Assembly: GCA_025997795.1 (NCBI GenBank)
Contig: BNVB01000038.1
Span: 1-22,630 of the forward strand
DNA from: Spirochaetia bacterium
Lineage (GTDB): Bacteria; Spirochaetota; Spirochaetia; Treponematales; Breznakiellaceae
Reading direction: 5' to 3'
Length of the DNA: 22,630 nucleotides
Shown: in pieces, positions 1 through 7,926 of the stretch
Position numbering within the stretch: position 1 is the stretch's first letter
Layout of the letters: the number at the start of each line of letters is the position of its first letter
Position numbers and translations under genes: made by a program
The notes under the pieces: model-generated
Told to the model about the DNA's origin: nothing
The model's database searches: none
Seen by the model: only the letters and a program-made list of their open reading frames with translations

Positions 1-1
1 C

Positions 2-2470
2 CTGTTCTATTTTTTCGATTTCCAGACAGGGAAGGTTATCCCTGTTGCAATAGAGGACGAAGTAAAAACTGATTACCTCATCTACGCCATGTCAGTTATC
101 GTTGCCAGGGCTCTGCCGGATGTTCGGGACGGCCTTAAGCCGGTACACCGCAGGCTGCTCTATTCCATGGACGATCTGGGACTGCGGCCCACTGCGGCTA
201 CAAAAAAATGCGCCCGTATCGTCGGCGATACCATGGGTAAGTACCATCCCCATGGGGATTTTGCCCTCTACGATGCCTTGGTCCGCATGGCCCAGGACTT
301 TTCCCTCCGCTACCCGCTGGTTCAGGGCCAGGGCAACTTTGGCTCGGTAGACGGCGATCCTGCGGCGGCCATGCGTTATACCGAGGCAAGGCTTTCCAGG
401 CTTGGCGATGAAATGCTTGCCGACCTGGGAAAGGAAACGGTGGACTTTGCCCCCAACTTTGACGAATCCCTTTCGGAGCCGACGGTACTGCCCTCAGCGT
501 TTCCAAACCTCCTCGTAAACGGATCCAGCGGTATTGCCGTAGGCATGGCCACCAACATGGCCCCCCACAACCTGGTGGAAGTCTGCGAGGCAGTCTGCGC
601 CTGCATTGATGACCCGGAAATTTCCATAGATGCCCTGGCGTCCTTTGTGCAAGGGCCGGACTTTCCCACCGGGGGAATTATTTTTGGCCGCCAGGGCATA
701 CGGGACGCATTCAGGACCGGCCGGGGAAAAATCCTTGTCCGGGGCAAGTTTATCATAGAAACCGGCAAGGGCGGGAAAGAGTTAATCGTTTTCACCGAGA
801 TCCCCTACGGGGTGAACAAAAAACTGCTGCTGGAACGGATAGGTCTTTTGGTTAAAGAAAAGGTTATCGACGGCATCGCCAGCTTTAACGATGAATCCGA
901 CCGGGAAGGTATGCGGGTGGTTATTGAACTTAAGCGGGGGGCGATCCTTAAGGTAGTGCTGAACCAGCTTTTTTCCAATACGTCACTGCAAACCACCTTT
1001 GGAATTATAAACCTGGCGCTGGTAAACAGCAGGCCCAAATGCCTTAACCTTAAGGAACTTATCCATTATTTTGTGGAACACCGGATTGATGTGGTAACCC
1101 GCCGGACCCGCTACGACCTCCGCAAAGCGGAAGAGCGGGCCCACATTCTGGAAGGGCTTGTTATTGCCCTGGCAAACATCGACGAAGTGGTGGCGATCAT
1201 CAAGGCAAGCCGGGACATCGCCGCTGCCCGGGAAAAACTGCAGCAGCGTTTTGGCCTTTCGGAAATTCAGGCCCAGGCCATTGTGGACATGCGGCTGGGA
1301 CGCCTTACCAGTCTGGAAATCGAAAAAATAGAACAGGAACTGGCGGAACTTAAAGTTCAAATTGCCTACTATAAATCCCTTCTGGAAGATCAGCAAAAAT
1401 TGCTGGGGGTAATCAAAGACGAAATCCGGATTATCTCGCAAAAATACGGCGACAAACGGCGGACCGAAATTGTCGCCGGAGAAGTGGAAAACATCAACAT
1501 CGAGGATCTTATCAAAAAAGAAGAGATGATGATCATCATCTCCAATCTGGGTTATGCCAAACGGGTACCCGTTTCTGCTTACCGGAACCAAAGCCGGGGC
1601 GGCAAGGGCATGCAAAGCGCCAAACTGGCGGAAGACGATTTTGTAAAACAGATCTTTGTGGCTTCCACCCACGAACACATTGTCTTTATCACCAGCGCCG
1701 GTAAGGCCTACTGGATGAAGGTCCACGAACTGCCCGAAGGAAGCCGGACCTCCAAGGGAACCCACATCAAGACCCTGCTTACTGTTTCACCCAATGAAGA
1801 AATTACCGCCATCGTGTCCCTTAAGGATTTTTCCGATACCCAATTCCTCTTTATGGGTACCGCCCGGGGGGTGGTCAAAAAAGTTACCACCAGTGAATTC
1901 AGCAATGCCAAAACCCGGGGTATCATTGCCATTAAACTGGATGAAGGGGACAAGCTTGTCAGCGCCCTCCTTACCGGCGGCAGCGACGAAGTGGTGCTTA
2001 TCTCCAGAAGCGGCCAGGCCCTGCGGACACACGAAGACCAGGTGCGCCCCATGGGCCGTTCCAGCCGAGGCGTTTCGGGGATCAAGCTGGGCAGCGGCGA
2101 TGAACTGGTTGGTGTTCTCCGGGTTGACCAGGAGTCCAACCATGAACGGATGTTGATTATCTCCGAGTACGGTTACGGCAAGCGGGTGGACTTTACCGAG
2201 TTCAGCGCCCACGGCCGCGGTACCGGGGGCCAGAAAATCTATACGGTAACCGACAAAACCGGCGAGATCGTCGGCTGTGTTACGGTATTGGATAACGAAG
2301 AAATTATGTGCATCACCAGCCAGGGCAAATCCATTAAACTTAAAGTTGACGGAATCCGGGTCATGGGCCGCAGCGCCCAGGGTGTGCGGATTCTTACCAT
2401 TGATAAGCCCGACTTTGTTATTGGCGTAGATCGTATTGTCAAAGAAGAAGACAGCGGAGAGGAGGAATAA
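2..2470 (+). CDS. gyrA: DNA gyrase subunit A (5'-truncated by window edge)
   Basis: This is the breakage-reunion subunit of the type II topoisomerase that supercoils DNA. The frame is open to the left edge with no start codon before the in-frame ATG at 89. The residues upstream of that ATG (VIPVAIEDEVKTDYLIYA) are conserved GyrA sequence, so the true start lies outside the window. Numbering from the ATG at 89, the catalytic tyrosine is Tyr97 in AAMRYTEARL. The quinolone-determining loop is HPHGDFALYDALV, with Phe58 at the position of E. coli Ser83. A GyrA box (QSRGGKG, residues 501-507) opens the C-terminal pinwheel repeats, which favours GyrA over ParC. The protein ends in an acidic tail. 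The stop is 2 bases before the next ATG, so the downstream gene is probably cotranscribed. Confidence 0.95.
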   Translation: MFYFFDFQTGKVIPVAIEDEVKTDYLIYAMSVIVARALPDVRDGLKPVHRRLLYSMDDLGLRPTAATKKCARIVGDTMGKYHPHGDFALYDALVRMAQDFSLRYPLVQGQGNFGSVDGDPAAAMRYTEARLSRLGDEMLADLGKETVDFAPNFDESLSEPTVLPSAFPNLLVNGSSGIAVGMATNMAPHNLVEVCEAVCACIDDPEISIDALASFVQGPDFPTGGIIFGRQGIRDAFRTGRGKILVRGKFIIETGKGGKELIVFTEIPYGVNKKLLLERIGLLVKEKVIDGIASFNDESDREGMRVVIELKRGAILKVVLNQLFSNTSLQTTFGIINLALVNSRPKCLNLKELIHYFVEHRIDVVTRRTRYDLRKAEERAHILEGLVIALANIDEVVAIIKASRDIAAAREKLQQRFGLSEIQAQAIVDMRLGRLTSLEIEKIEQELAELKVQIAYYKSLLEDQQKLLGVIKDEIRIISQKYGDKRRTEIVAGEVENINIEDLIKKEEMMIIISNLGYAKRVPVSAYRNQSRGGKGMQSAKLAEDDFVKQIFVASTHEHIVFITSAGKAYWMKVHELPEGSRTSKGTHIKTLLTVSPNEEITAIVSLKDFSDTQFLFMGTARGVVKKVTTSEFSNAKTRGIIAIKLDEGDKLVSALLTGGSDEVVLISRSGQALRTHEDQVRPMGRSSRGVSGIKLGSGDELVGVLRVDQESNHERMLIISEYGYGKRVDFTEFSAHGRGTGGQKIYTVTDKTGEIVGCVTVLDNEEIMCITSQGKSIKLKVDGIRVMGRSAQGVRILTIDKPDFVIGVDRIVKEEDSGEEE

Positions 2471-2472
2471 AA

Positions 2473-2817
2473 ATGAGTGATTACCAACCCAGAGAAAAAG
2501 CCCCCGATGAAGCTTTTTGTTCATCATGCGGTGCCATTATCAAAAAAGAGGCGGAAATTTGTCCCAAATGCGGTGTACGACAGAAAACCGTATTTGCCAA
2601 CCGGGACATAAACACAAACTGGCTTGTTCTGCTGCTCTTGTCTGCTTTTTTGGGCGGAATTGGCGTAGACCGGTTTTATGTTGGCAAAATCGGTACCGGT
2701 ATACTAAAACTTATTACCTTTGGCGGCCTTGGTGTTTGGTGGCTGATTGATTTGATTATGATTGTCTGCGGAAAATTTACAGACTCAAAGGGAAACATCA
2801 TAACTATAAGGAATTAG
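2473..2817 (+). CDS. zinc-ribbon TM2-domain membrane protein
   Basis: A 114-residue protein of unknown cellular role. The N-terminus has a zinc ribbon with two CxxC pairs (Cys16/Cys19 and Cys30/Cys33). It is followed by a TM2 domain: a hydrophobic helix (about residues 49-62), the loop GGIGVDRFYVGK, then a second hydrophobic segment (about 77-100) containing GVWWLIDLIMI. This architecture is common in bacterial TM2 proteins. TM2 alone does not give a function. The start is well supported by a GGAGG Shine-Dalgarno at 2461-2465 within the end of gyrA, and only 2 bases separate the genes. This points to translation from the gyrA message, although no functional link to gyrase is known. Confidence 0.85.
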   Translation: MSDYQPREKAPDEAFCSSCGAIIKKEAEICPKCGVRQKTVFANRDINTNWLVLLLLSAFLGGIGVDRFYVGKIGTGILKLITFGGLGVWWLIDLIMIVCGKFTDSKGNIITIRN

Positions 2818-2861
2818 GTAAAGTGCAGCAAAATGCAGGCGCTTATTAACGTACCGGCAGA

Positions 2862-3770
2862 ATGAAGCAGACACTGGTAATCGGCTCCACCGTGGTGGAT
2901 GTGCTTTTGGGTATACCCAGGATTCCCCTTCGGGGAGAGGATGTAAACATCACTTCCCTGGAATACCGCCCTGGGGGCTGTGCCTACAATGTGTACAAAA
3001 TACTCCGCCGTTTTGACACTCCCGCGCTGCTCTGTTCCCCTGTAGGGTCGGGAGTTTATGGCCGTATGGTACGGGAGTATCTGGCAGCGGAGGGGGTAAA
3101 TCCCTTTGTAAATCTGGAAGAAGAAAACGGCTGTTGTTATTGCCTTGTGGAAAACGACGGCGAGCGGACTTTTTTGTCCCACCATGGAGCAGAGTATCTT
3201 TTTTCCCGTTCCTGGATGAAGGACCTGGATTATTCCCACATAGACAGTATTTTTATCTGCGGTATTGAAGTAGAAGACCCCACAGGAAGCGAAATTGTTG
3301 AATATGTCTGTGAACATCCCCGGCTGGAATTATACTTTGCCCCCGGCCCCCGGATTATGAACATACTACCGGCCCGTTTGGAACAGATCTTTGCCCGCCG
3401 CCCGGTAGTACACCTTAACGAAACAGAAGCCCGCGCTTATGCGGGAAGCCTTTCCGGTAAAACTACCGGAAAGGGAGATCTCCCCGGTGTGGAAGAAGCG
3501 GCGGAAATACTAACGGGCCGTACCGGCAATACGGTGGTGATCACCCTGGGGGAAGCGGGCTGTTACTACCGCGGGGAGTGGAATGGATGCCGCGGCGGAA
3601 TGGCGGCGGGTTATGTCCCCGGTATTCCCGTAACAGTCAGGGATACCGTCGGCGCCGGGGACACCCACTGCGGCGCGCTCATCGCTTCCCTTAAACAGGG
3701 AAAGAACCTGCGCGAAGCCTGCGAAATTGCCAACAAAACCGCCGCCGCCGTGGTTGGTACCGCGTGTTAG
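2862..3770 (+). CDS. PfkB-family carbohydrate kinase (first of two)
   Basis: A ribokinase-fold sugar or nucleoside kinase that would transfer the ATP gamma-phosphate to a hydroxyl of its substrate. Signatures are the N-terminal GG motif (residues 38-43, GGCAYN) and the C-terminal anion-hole/catalytic motif DTVGAGD (261-267), with Asp267 as the expected base. NETEA (186-190) is also typical. The length of 302 residues is normal. Substrate cannot be assigned. A segment around residues 237-252 between the last sheet strands looks longer than in typical PfkB proteins. It is encoded by a 27-bp sequence that recurs in another gene of this window. No strong Shine-Dalgarno precedes the ATG. The stop codon overlaps the convergent sigma-factor stop (shared TTAG). 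Confidence 0.85.
   Translation: MKQTLVIGSTVVDVLLGIPRIPLRGEDVNITSLEYRPGGCAYNVYKILRRFDTPALLCSPVGSGVYGRMVREYLAAEGVNPFVNLEEENGCCYCLVENDGERTFLSHHGAEYLFSRSWMKDLDYSHIDSIFICGIEVEDPTGSEIVEYVCEHPRLELYFAPGPRIMNILPARLEQIFARRPVVHLNETEARAYAGSLSGKTTGKGDLPGVEEAAEILTGRTGNTVVITLGEAGCYYRGEWNGCRGGMAAGYVPGIPVTVRDTVGAGDTHCGALIASLKQGKNLREACEIANKTAAAVVGTAC
3569..3595 (+). repeat. coding-embedded GC-rich repeat, copy 1
   Basis: A 27-bp segment bounded by CCGCGG at both ends with the core GGAATGGATG. It is identical on the opposite strand at 5411-5437. Here it is read in a frame giving EWNGC, inside an apparent loop insertion of the PfkB kinase. Confidence 0.75.
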
Positions 3771-4354
3771 GGTGAATCGTTACTGTTTTTTGTGCTAACC
3801 ACCTGTGCGTATAATTCTTTAAGTCTTTTTCTTAAATGCACAACCGCATAATGTTTTCGGGAAAGCAGTGTGTTTACCGGAAGACCGGTATTTTTTGCAA
3901 TTTCTTTAACGGGCATATCGTAATATTCTGTTAATTCAAAAACTTCCCGCTGTTCCGGCGGCAGTTCCAGGGCAGCGGTTTTAATTTCATCCAAAACAAG
4001 GGAACGTAAATACGCTGTTTCCGGCGTTTCTTCTTCTCCAAAAATAACGTCGCGGATTTCCTCTATAACAAATTCATCCGCATCTTCATCATAAAAACCC
4101 GGCAGTTGAACAGTTTGTTTTTTCTTTTGCCGGTTTATAATAAAATTAGATGCCACACGGTAAAGCCATGCGCTTGTTTGTTCCACGGGTTTTCCAAGTT
4201 CATTCACCCGGGTAAACTGGAAAAAAACTTCCTGCAGTATATCCTCGGCATCTTCGGCAAGAGGCACCCGCTTCCGGATAAAATTGGATAATTTTCCCCG
4301 GAAAGCGGTAAAGACCTGCGAAACATTATCGTGTTTTTTATTGATTTTCACCAT
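3767..4354 (-). CDS. ECF-type RNA polymerase sigma factor
   Basis: A 195-residue extracytoplasmic-function sigma factor directing RNA polymerase to a dedicated promoter set. Region 2 is visible as the DAEDILQEVFFQF helix followed by AWLYRVASNFIINR. Region 4 is the helix-turn-helix in LPPEQREVFELTEYYDMPV and KEIAKNTGLPVNTLLSRK. An open frame extends upstream to an ATG at 4450, but that extension overlaps the membrane-protein gene and has no sigma homology. The ATG at 4354 (MVKINKK) is preferred. It lies 17 bases inside the end of the upstream gene, which suggests translational coupling. The stop overlaps the convergent PfkB stop by 4 bases. Target promoters are unknown. No convincing ECF promoter was found upstream of the gene pair, so autoregulation is not supported. 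Confidence 0.88.
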   Translation of the reverse strand: MVKINKKHDNVSQVFTAFRGKLSNFIRKRVPLAEDAEDILQEVFFQFTRVNELGKPVEQTSAWLYRVASNFIINRQKKKQTVQLPGFYDEDADEFVIEEIRDVIFGEEETPETAYLRSLVLDEIKTAALELPPEQREVFELTEYYDMPVKEIAKNTGLPVNTLLSRKHYAVVHLRKRLKELYAQVVSTKNSNDSP

Positions 4355-4700
4355 GTTTCCCGCTGGAGCTGTCATCCTGTCCGCGGCCAAACCAAAAATC
4401 GCACCCGTGCCGTTTTTTAATTTCTTCAGCAAGGTGATTTCTTTGCTCATCTGTCATGGTGCCCCATCTTTCGCGAAACAGCTTGTCCCGCTCCATAGCC
4501 ATACGTCCAAAACCGCCGCTTATTCCACCAAATAAAATACGGCAAAGAACCAGCAGCCCAATTGACTGTAACCAGCTTAGTACGGGCAATCCAAAAAGAG
4601 CCGGTACAAGCGCGTTCCATAAAAACATGGTTATGGTGCCAAAAATCACCGTGACTGCCAAAAAGGCAGTAAGGGCCAAAAATCTTGAATGTTTTTTCAT
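4338..4700 (-). CDS. small two-helix membrane protein paired with the ECF sigma factor
   Basis: A 120-residue protein with two predicted transmembrane helices (about residues 7-29 and 38-60). A charged, probably helical C-terminal tail follows, containing RERWGTMTDEQRNHLAEEIK and a lone Cys. Family name uncertain. Small membrane proteins with this layout and an 'MTxEEREK'-like tail recur next to ECF sigma genes, notably in Bacteroidetes, as I recall them. Position suggests a regulator or sensor for the sigma factor; this is inference. A good Shine-Dalgarno (AAGGAG) precedes the ATG. The 3' end overlaps the sigma gene by 17 bases. The 5' region has a TATATA -10-like element without a matching -35. 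Confidence 0.75.
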   Translation of the reverse strand: MKKHSRFLALTAFLAVTVIFGTITMFLWNALVPALFGLPVLSWLQSIGLLVLCRILFGGISGGFGRMAMERDKLFRERWGTMTDEQRNHLAEEIKKRHGCDFWFGRGQDDSSSGKHGENQ

Positions 4701-4749
4701 GATGTAACTCCTTACCTATATAGACAACTTGGGGGTTAAATTATTTTAG

Positions 4750-4781
4750 AAAAAAATGGTTTTAAATCGAGCCGGTAAAAC
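4750..4781 (-). terminator. possible weak terminator after the cyclase-like pair
   Basis: On the minus strand an AT-rich 6-bp stem (GTTTTA/TAAAAC, 11-base loop) is followed by a run of seven T at 4756-4750. It lies just after the stop at 4794. The stem is short and weak, so confidence is low. Confidence 0.3.
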
Positions 4782-4793
4782 AGCGTCAAACAG

Positions 4794-5837
4794 CTAAATC
4801 CAATTCCGAACATAGCTGAATTTTTTGGTGTGCCAGATTTTTCGGCCTTCGTATTCCCCGGCGCTTACAAAACAATCTTCCAGTTCTTTGGGGACCGTGT
4901 CGTCGGGAAGCTCGCCGGAAATAGTAAGCCGCCCAAGTTCCGCTTTTTTGGCCCCCAGGTGAAAGATAAAGTTAACTGCATCGGAAACAACCGTACCGGT
5001 TTTTCCCGGAGGCTTGTACGCTGCCTGTCCATAATGGAGGGCAAAAATAAAATTAACCGGTATGGTAAGATTTAAGGTTTCCAGGGCAGCGAGCGGAGCA
5101 GAAACAAGGAGCCGTATGCAGGCTTTTACCGCCGTTTCGGCGCTTTTTGCTTTTGCAGGAAGCAGGAAAAGACAATCCTTGCCGGAATCCATCCAGATAA
5201 GACCCTCCGCTTCCTGAAAGTGCTGGTAGAGGTGGGCCAACAAACGCTGGTGCAGCTGGGTATAAGCGGCCTCGCCAAACCTGCTGTTAAGGGCGGTTTT
5301 TCCCTGGAGTGAACAGTAAAGGAGATAAAACGGCATGGTCTTGCCAACGGGTATATTTTTCCAGCCGGGGAATTTACCCACAGGCAGTTTTATTCCTGTT
5401 TTGGGAAGTCCCGCGGCATCCATTCCACTCCCCGCGGCATCTAAACCCGCGGTTTTTGCAGCGGTTCCGGCGGTTTCGGGCGGAAGCGTCCGGGACAAGG
5501 CGGAACGCCAGGAAACAGCGCTTTGCAGGCGCTGGGGAGTCACCGATTTAAGCGCCGCAGGACCCAGATAATCCGAAGCGCCTTCAAAAAAACATCCGGC
5601 GGGATCTTTTACCATTCCTTTGGGATCAATAATTCCCCAGGGGCCGTTTTTACAGCGCTTTTTTAGCTGGGTCAGCGCCTTTTTGGCATCCGCTGCAGTC
5701 AAACCGGAAATATCCAGGTAGGAAATATCGCCGCTGCCGGGGCTGTGTTTGGACAGCGCCGCCACAGCGCCAAACATGGTTTCTTTTTTAAAGATACCCT
5801 TTAGGGCGGTTTCTTTTTTGGTAAATATATAAATCAT
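4794..5837 (-). CDS. REC-like plus class III cyclase-like protein (C2-like half)
   Basis: A 347-residue protein not matching a named family. Residues 37-100 look like a degenerate receiver fold (YLDISGL, then GASDYLGP, like the GAxDYLxKP end of receivers). A linker at 115-165 is rich in Ala, Gly and Pro and contains GLDAAGSGMDAAGLP, encoded by the repeat at 5411-5437. Residues 169-335 resemble a class III cyclase homology domain: LHYGQAAY, SDAVNFIFHLGAKKAELGRL and LTISGEL. Aligned without gaps to the partner protein, both metal aspartates are lost (Ser176, Lys220). The transition-state Asn is kept (Asn289) and Thr282 sits at the base-recognition position, while the Arg is His293. The start overlaps the upstream stop by 4 bases (ATGA), so the two proteins are probably made together. 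Confidence 0.72.
   Translation of the reverse strand: MIYIFTKKETALKGIFKKETMFGAVAALSKHSPGSGDISYLDISGLTAADAKKALTQLKKRCKNGPWGIIDPKGMVKDPAGCFFEGASDYLGPAALKSVTPQRLQSAVSWRSALSRTLPPETAGTAAKTAGLDAAGSGMDAAGLPKTGIKLPVGKFPGWKNIPVGKTMPFYLLYCSLQGKTALNSRFGEAAYTQLHQRLLAHLYQHFQEAEGLIWMDSGKDCLFLLPAKAKSAETAVKACIRLLVSAPLAALETLNLTIPVNFIFALHYGQAAYKPPGKTGTVVSDAVNFIFHLGAKKAELGRLTISGELPDDTVPKELEDCFVSAGEYEGRKIWHTKKFSYVRNWI
5411..5452 (-). repeat. coding-embedded GC-rich repeat, copy 2
   Basis: Positions 5411-5437 are identical over 27 bp to 3569-3595 in opposite orientation. A third CCGCGG at 5447-5452 follows a shortened second unit. The minus-strand reading gives DAAGSGMDAA in the linker of the cyclase-like protein. 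Confidence 0.75.
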
Positions 5838-6760
5838 GACCGCTCCTGATTTACCTGGTATATCCGGTATTTTTCGGCAGACACATTCTTTTCAAGGCTA
5901 AAAATATTAAGCAAAGCCTGATCCTGGGTTACCGCCAGACTGTTGGAAATAACCATGGAATTGGGAACCGCCGCTTTGGACTCCAGGGTAATGGCTTTTT
6001 TTACCGTATCCTCTTTAAGACATTCGCTTTCGCTTTCGGAATAAACCACATGACCCGAATGAACAGAAAGGCGTATTTTGATTTCCGAGTTCAGGGGATT
6101 AGCGGTTTTGTTGTACAAAAACAGTTCGTTAAGAATATCCATGCCTGCAAAAATAGCCATGCGGCTGTAACTGCCAAGCATAAACGCCCCCAATGCGCCG
6201 TCTCCCTCCCAGGTCCACAGGCGGCCCAGCCGGGATACTACCGCTTTGGTAACAATTTTCCGCAAATCGCCATAGGCCTTTTCTATCTGGGGCCGGGGAT
6301 TTTCTTTAACCAGGATAGAGTTACCCGCAATGTCCAGGCGCAGTACCGCCATCTGCCGTTCATCGCCGTCATACAGGCGGCCCCAGTTCCGGGTAATCCG
6401 TTCCCGCTGGTTTTCAAAAAATTGGCTTGTGGTGTTGTCATAACTGTACCCCACATTAATCACGTCCCCTATCACATCGTCCAGACCCCGCAGGCTATAA
6501 CGGCGGCCCATGTAACCTTCAGAATTAATTTTTATAAGTACTTCTACAAAATCTACATAGTATCCGTCCTGCAGCATATCCGTAGCGATACGGCTGGCCG
6601 CATCCTGATTGGCAATGGGATGCCCTGCGGGATAACCGCTCTTTTCATAAATGTCATAATCCGGATAGACCATTTTGGCAAAACGGACCATATCTGCCAC
6701 CGAAAGCGAAGTGTATAGACATTTGCGGCAAAATCTTGAGGAAAAGTTTGCGACACTCAT
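5834..6760 (-). CDS. class III cyclase-like protein (C1-like half)
   Basis: A 308-residue protein. The N-terminal domain (about 1-130) contains an FCRKC pair and the conserved-looking NVGYSYDNTTSQFFE and NWGRL segments. I recall this style in spirochaete cyclases but cannot name it. Residues 136-280 resemble a class III nucleotidyl cyclase domain: LRLDIAGNS with Asp143, WEGDGALGAF with Asp187, IRLSVHSGHVVY, and DTVKKAITLE. Asp143 and Asp187 are 44 residues apart, the same spacing as the two metal aspartates of mammalian adenylyl cyclase C1. The usual Asn and Arg of the transition-state motif are Lys254 and Thr258, so a homodimer should be inactive. The gene is first in a two-gene unit overlapping by 4 bases. 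It has no clear Shine-Dalgarno. Confidence 0.8.
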   Translation of the reverse strand: MSVANFSSRFCRKCLYTSLSVADMVRFAKMVYPDYDIYEKSGYPAGHPIANQDAASRIATDMLQDGYYVDFVEVLIKINSEGYMGRRYSLRGLDDVIGDVINVGYSYDNTTSQFFENQRERITRNWGRLYDGDERQMAVLRLDIAGNSILVKENPRPQIEKAYGDLRKIVTKAVVSRLGRLWTWEGDGALGAFMLGSYSRMAIFAGMDILNELFLYNKTANPLNSEIKIRLSVHSGHVVYSESESECLKEDTVKKAITLESKAAVPNSMVISNSLAVTQDQALLNIFSLEKNVSAEKYRIYQVNQERS

Positions 6761-6769
6761 ACAAAAGAG

Positions 6770-6798
6770 TTTACCACGAAAGGAAAAAAAATTATAGT
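6770..6798 (+). promoter_or_regulatory. predicted promoter of the aminopeptidase gene
   Basis: TTTACC (6770-6775) and TATAGT (6793-6798) are separated by 17 bases. The -10 box ends 5 bases before the ATG at 6804, so transcription is expected to begin at about the start codon. Confidence 0.55.
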
Positions 6799-6803
6799 AT
6801 TGT

Positions 6804-7925
6804 ATGGCGAAAATTCAGATTTTTTTGGCGGTTTTTCCGTCCCTTGCCTCATCGGCTTTGATCATCCTGGCTATGTTCCTTTTTTCCGGCTGTTATACCC
6901 TTAAACAGGGAAATACCATGCTGGGTTACCTGGGCCATGCCATACCCCTGGAAGAGCTATCCGCTTCTGCGGATTCAGATCCGGCAAATACCGCCGCCTT
7001 TGTAAAACGGGTGATGGACATACGCCGTTTTGCCATGGAAGAGCTGGGCCTTAAGGAAAGTAAAAACTATACCCGTTATGTGGAGCTGGACCGGGATTAC
7101 CTTGCGGCGGTTGTTTCCGCCTGTGCGGCAGATTCGTTTACCCGCCATGAATGGCGTTTCCCCGTTGTGGGAACCGTTCCCTACAAAGGTTTTTTTGACA
7201 GCGAAGATGCAAAAAAGGAAGCAGCCCGGCTTAAAGCAGAAGGTCTTGATGTGTGGATACGCGGTGTCGATGCATTTAGCACCCTGGGCTGGTTTCGGGA
7301 TCCCCTCTATTCGTACATGAAAAACTATACCGATTACCAGTTGGCAGATCTTATCATCCATGAACTGCTCCATGCCACGGTGTTTGTCCGGGGTCGGGTT
7401 CAGTTTAACGAACAACTGGCGGAATTTGTTGGTACCCAGGGCGCACGTTTGTACATAGAAAGCCGTTACGGAACCGGTTCCGGTGAGTACCAATCCATCG
7501 ACCGCAGCGCTGCCGATGGACTGGCATTCCGCCGTTTTCTTTCTGAACTTGGGGCCGAACTTGAAACTCTCTACAGCCGGACGGATCTGAACCGGGAGGC
7601 AAAACTGGCGGAAAAAGAACGGATTATCAAAGCGGCCCAGGAGCGGTTTGACCATGAATATGAAACCCGTTTCCAGAGTGATAATTACCGGGGTTTTGCC
7701 AAACTTCCGGTGAACAACGCATATCTGGATCTGTACCGCCTCTACAACGAAGAGGATAATTTTTTTGCCGATTTGTACGAGGCCATCCCAGACAGCCCGC
7801 CGGAGGGCGATGATCCCGGCATCCGGCGGCTCCGGACCTTTATAGCGGCGGCTGCGGTTCTTAATAATTCCCGCGAAGCCCGGAAGGATCCCCGCTCTGT
7901 GTTACAGGCTGCCTTGGTCTTATAA
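6804..7925 (+). CDS. predicted lipoprotein aminopeptidase (HExxH, COG4324/PF10023 type)
   Basis: A 373-residue putative zinc metalloprotease of the 'predicted aminopeptidase' family, whose substrate is unknown. The N-terminus is a lipoprotein signal: hydrophobic stretch SSALIILAMFLFSGC with lipobox Cys30, so the mature protein is probably membrane-anchored outside the cytoplasm. The catalytic site is IIHELLHATVFV with His186, Glu187 and His190, followed by FNEQLAEFVG with Glu203 and Glu207 as candidates for the third zinc ligand. The next Met (residue 24) would destroy the signal peptide, so the ATG at 6804 is preferred. It has no well-spaced Shine-Dalgarno (AAGGAA is about 20 bases upstream). 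The stop is 1 base from the convergent btuD stop. Confidence 0.85.
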   Translation: MAKIQIFLAVFPSLASSALIILAMFLFSGCYTLKQGNTMLGYLGHAIPLEELSASADSDPANTAAFVKRVMDIRRFAMEELGLKESKNYTRYVELDRDYLAAVVSACAADSFTRHEWRFPVVGTVPYKGFFDSEDAKKEAARLKAEGLDVWIRGVDAFSTLGWFRDPLYSYMKNYTDYQLADLIIHELLHATVFVRGRVQFNEQLAEFVGTQGARLYIESRYGTGSGEYQSIDRSAADGLAFRRFLSELGAELETLYSRTDLNREAKLAEKERIIKAAQERFDHEYETRFQSDNYRGFAKLPVNNAYLDLYRLYNEEDNFFADLYEAIPDSPPEGDDPGIRRLRTFIAAAAVLNNSREARKDPRSVLQAALVL

Positions 7926-7926
7926 G

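Noticed and set aside
4355..4450. Upstream extension of the sigma factor to an ATG at 4450
   Set aside because: The added 32 residues lie wholly inside the membrane-protein gene and show no sigma homology; the ATG at 4354 fits family length.
4701..4793. ECF-type autoregulated promoter before the membrane protein and sigma pair
   Set aside because: GTCTAT and AAC elements exist but the spacing (about 9 bases) is far from the usual 16-17.
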